Of a stretch of 64,000 nt of DNA, positions 7,014-14,595 are shown in pieces. Source of the stretch: CBDDHT01 sp965227905. Lineage in GTDB: Bacteria; Pseudomonadota; Alphaproteobacteria; Rhizobiales; Methyloligellaceae. Under the pieces are notes generated by a model. The model was not told the DNA's origin and ran no database searches. It saw only the letters and a program-made list of their open reading frames with translations. The first letter of the stretch is position 1. Every line of letters begins with the position of its first letter. The translations under genes and the position numbers were made by a program. The stretch spans positions 682,001-746,000 of the forward strand of contig OZ245780.1 of the NCBI GenBank assembly GCA_965227905.1, written 5' to 3'.

Positions 7014-7238
7014 ATGCCCGAAAAATCGAGCTGGGAAACGCTCGCGGCAAACCTCCTAAAAGCTGAATTGAAGCGCAAAGGCGTTACATACGCCGAGCTG
7101 GTAGAAAGGCTGGCGGAAATCGGCGTTGAAGAGAAAGAGGTCAACATTCGAAACAAACTGGCACGCGGGAAATTTAGCGTTGCATTCTTCCTGCAATGCC
7201 TGACAGCCGCCGGCGTCACGAATCTGGCAATTCAATAA
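7014..7238 (+). CDS. DUF6471-type small protein, probable transposition regulator
   Basis: This 74-residue protein resembles the DUF6471 family, small proteins often found beside IS1595-type transposases in alphaproteobacteria (from memory). The sequence AANLLKAELKRKGVTYAELV reads like the start of a helix-turn-helix and NIRNKLARGKFSVAFFLQCL like its recognition part. AAGGA lies eight bases before ATG 7014; the open frame continues upstream but through the promoter palindromes. Its last 23 bases overlap the end of the convergent gene at 7216-8055. A role as regulator of the transposase is inferred from position. Confidence 0.72.
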   Translation: MPEKSSWETLAANLLKAELKRKGVTYAELVERLAEIGVEEKEVNIRNKLARGKFSVAFFLQCLTAAGVTNLAIQ

Positions 7239-8055
7239 TCTCGTGAACTTCGGAAATACGATAAGCGACCGGGCGACTCCTCAGACGTTCAACACGGCAC
7301 GTCACATAAAATCCCAGCTTATATAGGTTGCGGTCACCGTCCTTCGTTTCGTGCTTGATCTTTCCCTCGGCGATCTCGCTGTCGTAGACCACGGCTAGAG
7401 GTTTGTCGGAGACCTCTTCTATTATAGCCTTTTCACCTGTTCGTTTCCCGGTCTCCGTTTCTTTGACATTCGATTGCCAGAAGACCATCAGCACATTCTT
7501 TTGGACCTCATACGCCTTAGCCTCAATTTGCTTTTGGTGAGCGCGCGCAAAGGACTCAATTTTTTTTGCGTCTTCCGTATTGAATTGCACAGAGGCCCGG
7601 GTGGTGGTTTTTGTCTTGCGATATTCGGCGGACGCAATGGTTAGAGAGCCATTCGGGTCTTTGGCGATAGCGGCAACCTGGCCCATGAAATCATTGAGAT
7701 CGCCCTTGGTTGCGGCTTCTTCTTGCTTGCCTCTAAGGTACTTCTGAAGGATGCCCCCGTACCGTTTGATGAAACCATCAACAATCAGCGCAGAATCCAT
7801 GTTCTGGATTAGCGGTTGGATGAACGGGAGCAACTCCGCGACGATAGAACCCGCTCGGATTTGCTTCACGTAGATCTTGCTGTCGCCGTCAACTAGGTTC
7901 GGATGTTCATTGCGAATGTAGTCATCAAATTGACTTGCAACCGCTGTGAACGAGGCCACTAAATCGTACAATTCAGCCGGCTCACGAAGCTCTATCTTCA
8001 GCTCTATAAAGTTTTTTCCCTCAAGCATTGCTTGAGAGTAGCCAATTACGGCCAT
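7216..8055 (-). CDS. Unknown passenger protein, 279 residues
   Basis: I recognise no named domain. The protein has no signal peptide or membrane segment. An N-terminal alpha/beta-looking part (about 15-75) includes KIYVKQIRAGSIVAELLPFI, a pattern I associate with widespread uncharacterised proteins of mobile DNA. It is followed by a helical charged middle (105-190) and a beta-rich C-terminus (215-270). GAGG precedes ATG 8055. The coding sequence is visibly poorer in GC than the surrounding chromosome. It is transcribed inward from the right end of the element and converges on the DUF6471 gene with a 23-base overlap. Confidence 0.7.
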   Translation of the reverse strand: MAVIGYSQAMLEGKNFIELKIELREPAELYDLVASFTAVASQFDDYIRNEHPNLVDGDSKIYVKQIRAGSIVAELLPFIQPLIQNMDSALIVDGFIKRYGGILQKYLRGKQEEAATKGDLNDFMGQVAAIAKDPNGSLTIASAEYRKTKTTTRASVQFNTEDAKKIESFARAHQKQIEAKAYEVQKNVLMVFWQSNVKETETGKRTGEKAIIEEVSDKPLAVVYDSEIAEGKIKHETKDGDRNLYKLGFYVTCRVERLRSRPVAYRISEVHEIIELPDS

Positions 8056-8082
8056 TTGTCACCTCGCGGGTGCAAGGCATCA

Positions 8083-8113
8083 GAAATCTTGGTGCGCTTG
8101 CTACCTAATGCCG
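8083..8113 (-). repeat. Right terminal inverted repeat of the IS1595-type element
   Basis: This 31 bp end is the reverse complement of the left end with two mismatches and terminates CCTAATGCCG at 8113. It is followed immediately by the right copy of the 8 bp target duplication GGCAAGCG (8114-8121). Confidence 0.9.
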
Positions 8114-8237
8114 GGCAAGCGCGACCGCGCGCCGCCCGGTCAGGGCGCCCCCGCGGAGGCCCGCGCACCAGCGCGGAATAGCCGTGAGCGAAATAAACCG
8201 GATCCAACACCACGGCACCATCTCGCCAGACAGCACC
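8114..8237 (+). repeat. Dispersed intergenic repeat, copy A4, right part
   Basis: This is the continuation of the repeat interrupted at 4654. It starts with the duplicated GGCAAGCG, continues through GACCGCGCGCC and the GC-rich arm, carries the intact box GCCGTGAGCGAAATAAACC, and ends CCAGACAGCACC. Joining 4626-4654 to 8122 onward recreates a normal copy. The remaining bases to the soxT stop (8238-8285) hold nothing recognisable. Confidence 0.85.
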
Positions 8238-8285
8238 GGCGTTCTACCCCGATGCCATATCGGACCAAGAGTAACCCCGCCCACA

Positions 8286-9386
8286 TCACCCCATCATCAA
8301 CACACGCTCAAGCGCTTTGACGCCGATGATGCCGCCGACGATCAGGGCCGCAAAGGTCACGAGCGATCCAACGGCCAGGGTCGAAAGCCCGGTAACCGCC
8401 TGGCCGATGGTGCAGCCGAGTGCCATGACACCGCCGATGCCCATGAGCATGGCGCCGCCCATATTGCGAAGCGTATCGCCAGTGTCGGCAAAGGTGGTGA
8501 GTTGGAATTTTCCTGCTGTAATTGCTGCCAGGAAGGCTCCGGCAAGCGCGCCAAACACGCTGGTCACGGCAAATCCAGGGACCATGTCAGCGGTAAATCT
8601 GCGGAGATACTCGAGCGTGTCTCCGGCGGGCCTCACATAGGTCAGGGAAATCGGATTCTGTGGCTGGTCGGCAAACTCGTCGAATGCAAAGCCGGTAACG
8701 GCCCAGCCTGCGACGATACACAGACCGATACCGAGGCCAGCGACAAGATGAGAGGGGGATTTTCTGAAACTTGCATCCTTGAAACAGTAGAGAACCATGA
8801 TGCCGGCGATCGCCAGCGCGGCGATCCAGCTTCCAAGGGCCTGTTCCTGCCCGGCTGCTTTGCCAATCATCGCGCCCATCGATTGGCTGTCGAAACCAAA
8901 TCCACCCAGATCAATCTGCGTTGCCGTCTGCAATTCAGCTCGAACCGGACCTATTATCCCCCCGATCGTCATGTAGGCGAAGAGGCCTACGATCATCAAG
9001 ACGAAGACAGAGCGAATATCGCCGCCGCCGGCTCGAACCAGATTGCGGCTCGTACAGCCGCCAGCAAAAACCATCCCGATGCCAAAAAGAAGTCCACCGA
9101 CGACATTGCCGAGCCAGTTAAAATTGGCGTTCAGATACATTGACTGACCGAGGTCGACGATCCCGACCATTTGCAAGATCTGTGCGCCGATGATCGCCGT
9201 TGCCGCTGCCAAGAGCCAGGATCGAAACCGACGATAGTCGCCGAAAGACAGAATGTCTGAGATTGACCCCATTGCGCAAAAATTCGTGCGTTGGACAATG
9301 AATCCGAAAATCAATCCCACGATCAAACCGCCAAGTGCCAGATAGGTTCCGGCGTCTGCGACGATGGTTTCTCTCAGTTCGTCCAT
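8286..9386 (-). CDS. soxT: SoxT/TsuA-like YeeE/YedE family sulfur-compound permease
   Basis: This 366-residue inner-membrane protein of the YeeE/YedE (sulfur transport) family probably imports thiosulfate or another reduced sulfur compound. About nine or ten hydrophobic segments are visible. The family cysteines believed to relay thiosulfate are present: C37 (RTNFCAMG), C111 (AGGCTSRNL) and C325 (ALGCTIGQ). The two GGC-S/T and GC-T-GQ motifs reflect an internal duplication. A TTG start at 9407 is possible, but the AAAGG/GGGG sequence there looks like the ribosome site for ATG 9386. It is divergent from the cytochrome gene at 9537. Confidence 0.85.
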   Translation of the reverse strand: MDELRETIVADAGTYLALGGLIVGLIFGFIVQRTNFCAMGSISDILSFGDYRRFRSWLLAAATAIIGAQILQMVGIVDLGQSMYLNANFNWLGNVVGGLLFGIGMVFAGGCTSRNLVRAGGGDIRSVFVLMIVGLFAYMTIGGIIGPVRAELQTATQIDLGGFGFDSQSMGAMIGKAAGQEQALGSWIAALAIAGIMVLYCFKDASFRKSPSHLVAGLGIGLCIVAGWAVTGFAFDEFADQPQNPISLTYVRPAGDTLEYLRRFTADMVPGFAVTSVFGALAGAFLAAITAGKFQLTTFADTGDTLRNMGGAMLMGIGGVMALGCTIGQAVTGLSTLAVGSLVTFAALIVGGIIGVKALERVLMMG

Positions 9387-9428
9387 TTCTGACCCCACGC
9401 CTTTCAACTTAGTTTTCTATGCAGTAAC

Positions 9429-9450
9429 ATATATTGAAATTGGAATATAT
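9429..9450. promoter_or_regulatory. Candidate SoxR operator between soxT and the cytochrome gene
   Basis: A perfect inverted repeat, ATATATT-N8-AATATAT, lies in the 150-base divergent region between soxT (start 9386) and the cytochrome c gene (start 9537). It is strongly AT-rich against the GC-rich background and resembles the repeats in front of soxY/soxS and soxW. Binding by SoxR is inference. Confidence 0.45.
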
Positions 9451-9536
9451 AATCCACCCTTCCAATTCAAGCGAAGGCCTTGACCGTGGCAGAAGATGTG
9501 ATCTGATAAGAGAGAGTTTTTGAAAGGCAGACCACG

Positions 9537-9842
9537 ATGATCCGCCATCTTGTATTTTCGACTGCTGTTGCAACACTAGGATTCGCCGAAGCGCGAGCCA
9601 GTGAATTGCGAGATTATGGAGAGTATCTGGCAGGCGAGTGCACGAGTTGTCATAAGCTCGACGGCACCAGCAACAACATTCCGAGCATTGTCGGTTGGGA
9701 TACCGAGAATTTCATCACCATTCTCAAGACGTACACGAACGGCGAGCGAGACAACAAGGCGATGAAATCCGTCGTTCAACAGCTCGATGAGGAACAGATG
9801 AAGGCCTTGGCAACCTATTTTGCCTCGCTCGAGCCCAAGTAA
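9537..9842 (+). CDS. Small monohaem cytochrome c, probable sulfide dehydrogenase partner
   Basis: This 101-residue exported cytochrome has a signal peptide (about 1-22), one haem site CTSCH (C35, C38, H39), and a likely methionine ligand in DNKAMKSVV. Its small size resembles the FccA-type subunit that accepts electrons from flavocytochrome c. The flavoprotein gene (soxF) is adjacent but on the opposite strand, with the two ends 31 bases apart; usually the two are co-directional. A role as SoxF partner is inferred from position. A diheme SoxE is ruled out by the single CxxCH. Confidence 0.8.
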   Translation: MIRHLVFSTAVATLGFAEARASELRDYGEYLAGECTSCHKLDGTSNNIPSIVGWDTENFITILKTYTNGERDNKAMKSVVQQLDEEQMKALATYFASLEPK

Positions 9843-9873
9843 ACTCTGAGACCTGGGCTCGAGCGATTATTCG

Positions 9874-11160
9874 CTACGACTTCGCAAAAATCTCAGTCGT
9901 GATTGCGTCGTACCAACCGATCGATTCTTTAAAAGTCGCTTCCCGCAGCTCTGCAGTCTCTCCCGTCTTCGAGATGAACTTCGACGCCACATCCACGGCT
10001 TTTTCGCCCGGCTTGTAGCTTGCACCGACCTTAACGCCGTTGTTCGTCGAGATTAGCGACCAGCATGTGTTGCGGAAGCGGGCTGGGAATTTCTTCTTGC
10101 CTGCAAGTTCCGCCAAAATCGTGTTTGCCACCACCTTGGCCTGGCTATTGGCCGAGAAGGCCGATTTTGGCATCGCCTTGGCGATGGAGGCGTCGCCCAG
10201 AACGAACACATCCTTGACCTTTGCCGAGGCAAAGCTATCGGGTTTGATCGGGCACCAGTCGCCATCGGCGCAGCCTGCGGCATGTGCAATCGCGCCAGCA
10301 CGTTGGGCAGGAATGATGTTGGCGACGGCCGCCTTCACTTTTTCCCCGTCGCCAAGGTAAACCGTCATGGTTGCAGGATCGACGCGCGTGACTCCCTTGC
10401 CGCTCATTTCCGGCGGAACCCACTCGACGAGACCGGGATACTGGTCGTTCCAACCTTCCTGGAAGAGGCCCATCTTCGAGAATTTCGGTTTCGGATCGAA
10501 GATGATCAGCTTGGATGCCGGCTTATGATATTTGAGATAGTGCGCAATCATCGACGCGCGTTCGTAGGGACCGGGCGGGCAACGGAATGGGTTCGGCGGT
10601 GGCGCCATGACCACCACTCCGCCATCTTCCATTTCCATCAATTGACGTTTGAGGATCTGAGTCTGTACGCCAGCCTGCCAGGCATGCGGCATGGTCACCG
10701 CTGCTTCAGGTGAGTAACCCTCGATGCTGTCGTATTTGAGCGCGATGCCCGGCGAAAGTACCAAGCGATCATAAGCAACCTCATCGCCGTTCTCGAGCTT
10801 CACGACCTTCTTTGACGAATCCACATCCTTGGCCCAGCCCGTCACCACTTTGACGCCAAGTGCCTTCAAGTCATCGTAGGTATGCGTGATGGACTGGAAC
10901 GATCGGAAGCCGCCAATGTAGAGATTGGAGAAGAAGCAGGAGATATAGCGCGGTTGAGCTTCAATGAGCGTAACATCGAGATCCGGCGCACCCTTCTTGA
11001 CTTGATGGGCCACCGTCCCGCCGCCAGCTCCACCACCGACGACTACAACCTTGCCTTTGCCTTGCGCAATCGCAAAGCCACTCATCGTGGTCGAGGCCAA
11101 GGTGACTGCGCCAGTTGCTCCGGCGAGCTTGTTGAATTGCCTGCGGCTAATATCAGTCAT
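9874..11160 (-). CDS. soxF: SoxF/FccB, flavocytochrome c sulfide dehydrogenase flavoprotein
   Basis: This FAD protein oxidises sulfide (or sulfane sulfur) in the periplasm and passes electrons to a cytochrome c. The 428-residue product has a Tat signal (SRRQF at 5-9), an FAD-binding glycine motif VVVVGGGAGGGT (38-49), and the redox-active cysteine pair of the family: C194 in NPFRCPPGPYE and C366 in NTCWSLIS, equivalent to the Allochromatium FccB disulfide. Two ATGs six bases apart are possible; GGGAGG is well spaced only for the second, at 11160. It lies downstream of soxW on the same strand. Confidence 0.92.
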   Translation of the reverse strand: MTDISRRQFNKLAGATGAVTLASTTMSGFAIAQGKGKVVVVGGGAGGGTVAHQVKKGAPDLDVTLIEAQPRYISCFFSNLYIGGFRSFQSITHTYDDLKALGVKVVTGWAKDVDSSKKVVKLENGDEVAYDRLVLSPGIALKYDSIEGYSPEAAVTMPHAWQAGVQTQILKRQLMEMEDGGVVVMAPPPNPFRCPPGPYERASMIAHYLKYHKPASKLIIFDPKPKFSKMGLFQEGWNDQYPGLVEWVPPEMSGKGVTRVDPATMTVYLGDGEKVKAAVANIIPAQRAGAIAHAAGCADGDWCPIKPDSFASAKVKDVFVLGDASIAKAMPKSAFSANSQAKVVANTILAELAGKKKFPARFRNTCWSLISTNNGVKVGASYKPGEKAVDVASKFISKTGETAELREATFKESIGWYDAITTEIFAKS

Positions 11161-11218
11161 CGTCATTTCCTCCCTGATCGCATTTTTTGACTTGTGTCGG
11201 CGCATGCCGCTAATTCGG

Positions 11219-11929
11219 TCAGTTCGTCTTCGTGGCCTTGTCGTCTTTGCCTGCTGCGCGCAGTGTTTCGCGTTCATGATAGCGCTGCAAGTGGAACCGC
11301 TGAAAGTTCTTGTTTTTGTTGTAGATGCGTTCGTTGATCCAAACGAACATATCGTAGAAGGTGCCAGGCCCCATCCCGAGGCTCATGCGTGCGACTTCCA
11401 GGTCCCGGCCCCAAGCTTTCCCATCGATTGACACGTCATCCTTGAAGAACACGATGGTCGGCGTAAAGAGAACACCCCAGCGATCTGCAAGTTTCTTTTC
11501 GGTCAGAGCCTTGCCGTCGAAATCGGTCGCCTCGCGCGCGCCCCAAAGATCCATCTGAACAATGTGGAAATTCTTGCGGACATAATCGTTGATATAGCGC
11601 TGGGCAAGGACCTCTTTATGCATCTTGACGCAGTAGATGCAGCCGCGTTGTTCGAACAGAACGGCAAAGCGTTTGCCGGCAGCTTTCGCTTCGGCAAAAT
11701 CATCCTTCAAGTCCAGAAAAGACTGCGGGAACCATGCCTGATGGTAGATGCCCTCTTCGTCTTTTACAGGCACCACCATAGGTTCGATTTCACCGATGGC
11801 AGGCGGCAGTGTCGCGCTATCGACGACGGGCGCCGGTTTCATGCTGTCATCGGCCGCCAATAGGCTTGTGGTAGACCCAAGCAACAGAGCGACCGCGCAA
11901 GCCGCATAAACCCCGATTTGTGGTATCAT
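11219..11929 (-). CDS. soxW: SoxW, exported thioredoxin
   Basis: SoxW is a periplasmic thioredoxin, probably kept reduced by a CcdA/SoxV-type membrane protein (not in this window). The 236-residue protein has a Sec signal (1-25), a thioredoxin core with LFEQRGCIYC (C97, C100) and the cis-proline loop LFTPTIVFF, and an extended charged C-terminal tail (KNKNFQRFHLQRYHERE). It begins the soxW-soxF unit; soxF starts 58 bases after its stop. A palindromic, AT-rich upstream region (11960-12014) suggests control with the rest of the sox genes. Confidence 0.86.
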   Translation of the reverse strand: MIPQIGVYAACAVALLLGSTTSLLAADDSMKPAPVVDSATLPPAIGEIEPMVVPVKDEEGIYHQAWFPQSFLDLKDDFAEAKAAGKRFAVLFEQRGCIYCVKMHKEVLAQRYINDYVRKNFHIVQMDLWGAREATDFDGKALTEKKLADRWGVLFTPTIVFFKDDVSIDGKAWGRDLEVARMSLGMGPGTFYDMFVWINERIYNKNKNFQRFHLQRYHERETLRAAGKDDKATKTN

Positions 11930-11959
11930 TTTCCGCCCCAGGTGCGATTTGTAGAAGGA

Positions 11960-12014
11960 AATTCTCTAAGAATTGCCTCGTCAAAGACGTATTTTATAAT
12001 TCAGTTTATTGAAT
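11960..12014 (-). promoter_or_regulatory. Two inverted repeats upstream of soxW
   Basis: AATTCT-cta-AGAATT (11960-11974) lies 31 bases upstream of the soxW start codon. ATTCA-gtttat-TGAAT (11999-12014) lies 70 bases upstream and is an exact ATTC-N8-GAAT, the operator form I recall for the SoxR homologue SqrR. The whole stretch 11941-12014 is AT-rich. Binding by SoxR is inference from motif and context. Confidence 0.5.
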
Positions 12015-12032
12015 GTGTTTGGCGGCGAGAAG

Positions 12033-14387
12033 TCAAGTGATGCGTTGCCGCGGCGCAGGCCAATAACGCCGTCCCAATGCTATCGTCGCCGGAAGAATAA
12101 AGAGCTGCGCAATCAGGGCGGCAAACAGCGTCACGCCGCTTAACTGGCCGAAAACTCTGAGCGACGGCAGGTCCGATAGGATCGTCACTCCGAGCCCGAG
12201 TGCAAGAACGATCGTCGTCAGAATCAAGACCGGGCCGATCATACGTGCGGTATATTTCAAAGCGTCCTCTGTCGAACGCAAATTGCCATTCTCATCCCAG
12301 GTTTCGATGTCATAGCGATTGAGAAAGTGGATCGTGCTGTCGAGTGCGAGCCCGAATGCGACGGTCAGGGCAATGATGCTGGCAAAATGCAGTCCATCCC
12401 CGGTCACATAGAGCAACGCTCCGGTTGCGAAGATTGGAAAGACGCTCGGTAACACGCTGACAAGACTGGTGAAGGCCGATCGAAACGCGATGCCAAGAAA
12501 GATGATGACGACGACAATATCGCTTACCAGCCCAACATTGAGTTCCCAGATCATTCGGGCGCTGTTGCGGGCAGCGATCGCCGGCAAGCCGGTCACGGCG
12601 ATATCGTAATCGGCGTTGGCTTTCCGGACAGCCTCCAATTTTTCGTCCAACTGATCGATAACCGGGAGTATCTCGCTGGCGTCGACATCAGGTAATCGTC
12701 CCGTAATGACAATCGCGTTCTGCTCGACGGCTATGAATCGGCGTGTGAGGTGCTCGGGCAGCACGCCAACATAGCTCTTGAGTGTCTCCAGGCTCGGGTC
12801 GCCCGCGTCCTGGAGCCACTTGCGCAGTGTATGAAGTGACCAGACATTGCCGACGCCGGGCTGTTTCTCAACCACACTGTGCGCGGCTGCGATCACGTCG
12901 AGAACAGCGGGCGAGAAAAGCGATTGCCCCTTGTTCCATTCCACGAGGATGTGAACCGGGTTGGCGCCAGTCAGCTTCTCGTCGAGCCTGCCGGTCGCAT
13001 CGAGCGCTTGCTCTTTGTCCGGAACCTGATCCGCTAGACGGTAGTGGGGCTGCAAATTCACATAAGCGTAGCCGGCCATCACCACAAGTATGGTGCCGAC
13101 ACTAACATAAGCCAAAGGACTGCGTGCAACGTGAGCGAATAGAATCTCCGAGCCCCGCGCCAGGGCATTCATGCCGGTATCTGATTTTTGCGCTTCCTTT
13201 CTGATTTCGACGCTTTTGGCATCAGTCTTGGTTTTAGGCAGGAGCAGAACTGCGAGAACCGGAACGACAACCACAACGGCGATATAGGCCAGGATGATGG
13301 CGAGTGTGGCGGCAGCGCCGAAAGTGCGAATAAGAGCGGACTTGGCAAAGAGGAAGGAGGCAAGGGCAATCCCCGCCGTCAAGGCGGTCAGGAAGCACGC
13401 AGGCGCAACATTGATAATCGCATTGCGAGCGGCCGTCAGGCGATCGACCCCGGCCATCACCTCACGCCGAATATTGTAAACGAGGTGCATCGAGTCTGAA
13501 AAACCGTTCACGGTTATGAGTGGTGTAATGACGTTGACGAACAGGTTCAGCTCGAAATCGAGATAACCGATCGTGCCAAGCGACCAGAGAATTGCGGCGC
13601 CCGGTCCTGCAGCCGCGATCAGCATCAACGGGATACTGCGGAAGAAGATCAGTGCAATCATCGCACCGAGCATAAATCCGAGGCCGTTGTAGAGAATCCT
13701 GTCGCGCTGCACGGCGTTGCGGATCTCGAGCTGCATGACCGGAGGGCCGGTGAACTGCGCGGAAAGGCCTGAGCCGGCAAGCGTTTCGCTCACGACTTGT
13801 CTGATTTCCGCTATTGCCGTTTTCAGACCGATCTGCTCGACCACGCCATGATCGAGGGCGAGAACGACAAGCGCTAGAGTTCCATCGTCCGAAAGCAGCT
13901 TCCCATTGACGATTTCGTTCTTTTTGAGCCGATCAACGAGCCTGTTGAACTCTTCACCTTCCGGCATATCGGCGGGGAATATCGCAGGAGGAAAACCGTC
14001 TTCGTTCGGCGGTTCACGTGCAGAAAAGAGCGAAACCAGACCTTTGATCTGAGGCACGAGATTGAACTCGATGACCATGTTGCGAAAGGCATCGAGTGGC
14101 CTTGGGGTCAGCAGATCCTTGCCTTCCACCACAACAAGAACATCATATTCGCTGGATGGAAATCGCTTCGAGACCTGCTCATACTGGCGGAACTCGTCCG
14201 TATCCGTACGGAATAGTTCCGTCAGCGAATCGTCAACGGAAAGGCGATTGATACCGAAGCCGGCAACGACTGACATGGCCACGATGAGAATCGCCGCCAG
14301 GACTGGCGCCTTCAGGGCCACCAGGCCCAATCGCTCAATCCCAAAGCTGAACCAGAAGGAGCGTTTCGGACTATTCTCGTTGCTCAT
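12033..14387 (-). CDS. RND-superfamily (MMPL/SSD type) exporter
   Basis: This is a 784-residue inner-membrane RND protein. It has one N-terminal transmembrane helix, a large periplasmic loop (about 60-230), five or six helices (about 235-385), a second helix-loop-helix block starting near 425, and a final helical bundle (about 610-770): the duplicated RND plan. The sterol-sensing/MMPL sequence style (FFRSIPLMLIAAAGPGAAIL; VAFGLALDSTIHFLNRY) puts it in the COG1033 group with HpnN-like lipid or hopanoid exporters. The substrate is unknown. GTG 14402 is an alternative start; no clear ribosome site. It precedes soxW on the same strand with a 103-base gap, so a separate unit is likely. Confidence 0.8.
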   Translation of the reverse strand: MSNENSPKRSFWFSFGIERLGLVALKAPVLAAILIVAMSVVAGFGINRLSVDDSLTELFRTDTDEFRQYEQVSKRFPSSEYDVLVVVEGKDLLTPRPLDAFRNMVIEFNLVPQIKGLVSLFSAREPPNEDGFPPAIFPADMPEGEEFNRLVDRLKKNEIVNGKLLSDDGTLALVVLALDHGVVEQIGLKTAIAEIRQVVSETLAGSGLSAQFTGPPVMQLEIRNAVQRDRILYNGLGFMLGAMIALIFFRSIPLMLIAAAGPGAAILWSLGTIGYLDFELNLFVNVITPLITVNGFSDSMHLVYNIRREVMAGVDRLTAARNAIINVAPACFLTALTAGIALASFLFAKSALIRTFGAAATLAIILAYIAVVVVVPVLAVLLLPKTKTDAKSVEIRKEAQKSDTGMNALARGSEILFAHVARSPLAYVSVGTILVVMAGYAYVNLQPHYRLADQVPDKEQALDATGRLDEKLTGANPVHILVEWNKGQSLFSPAVLDVIAAAHSVVEKQPGVGNVWSLHTLRKWLQDAGDPSLETLKSYVGVLPEHLTRRFIAVEQNAIVITGRLPDVDASEILPVIDQLDEKLEAVRKANADYDIAVTGLPAIAARNSARMIWELNVGLVSDIVVVIIFLGIAFRSAFTSLVSVLPSVFPIFATGALLYVTGDGLHFASIIALTVAFGLALDSTIHFLNRYDIETWDENGNLRSTEDALKYTARMIGPVLILTTIVLALGLGVTILSDLPSLRVFGQLSGVTLFAALIAQLFILPATIALGRRYWPAPRQRIT

Positions 14388-14595
14388 TGAGACGTCGGCC
14401 ACACTGGTCGTACATAAGCATGATCTGAGAGTGACAGCGAACTCTGCCCTGCTTTGCCTCTAGCATGACCGGTTGACCCACGCCAGTGCTGGGATGACAC
14501 ACTGCGACGGATTGCGGCCTAAGGCGATAAAACTCTTGCGAGAGTGTCGAAAATTGATGCAAAACCGCGAGCCTTTTTGTGTCCGGGGGATCTTC

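Larger units (their letters stand above)
4655..8113. mobile_element. IS1595-family element with passenger genes (3,459 bp, intact ends)
   Basis: The element is bounded by 31 bp terminal inverted repeats (4655-4685 and 8083-8113) with two mismatches; both begin CGGCATTAGG and share AGCAAGCGCACCAAGA. It is flanked by a perfect 8 bp direct duplication, GGCAAGCG (4647-4654 and 8114-8121), the duplication length known for the IS1595 family. It carries an ISXO2-like transposase, a divergent DUF6471 protein, a toxin-antitoxin pair and two unknown proteins. Passenger-bearing IS1595 members are known as transporter ISs (tIS). The flanking sequence joins into one uninterrupted repeat copy if the element and one duplication are removed. 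Intact ends and transposase suggest fairly recent insertion. Confidence 0.9.

Noticed and set aside
5950..7050. Longer transposase reading frame starting at 7050.
   Set aside because: The extra 47 codons run back through the inverted repeats of the divergent promoter and have no family similarity; ATG 6909 fits.
4091..8237. Genomic island bounded directly by the dispersed repeats, acting as a composite element.
   Set aside because: The true ends are the 31 bp inverted repeats at 4655 and 8113 with an 8 bp duplication; the repeats outside are the target, not the ends.
8184..9143. 319-codon plus-strand open frame.
   Set aside because: It lies antisense to soxT, whose membrane segments and cysteine motifs are clear, and has no ribosome site or family features.
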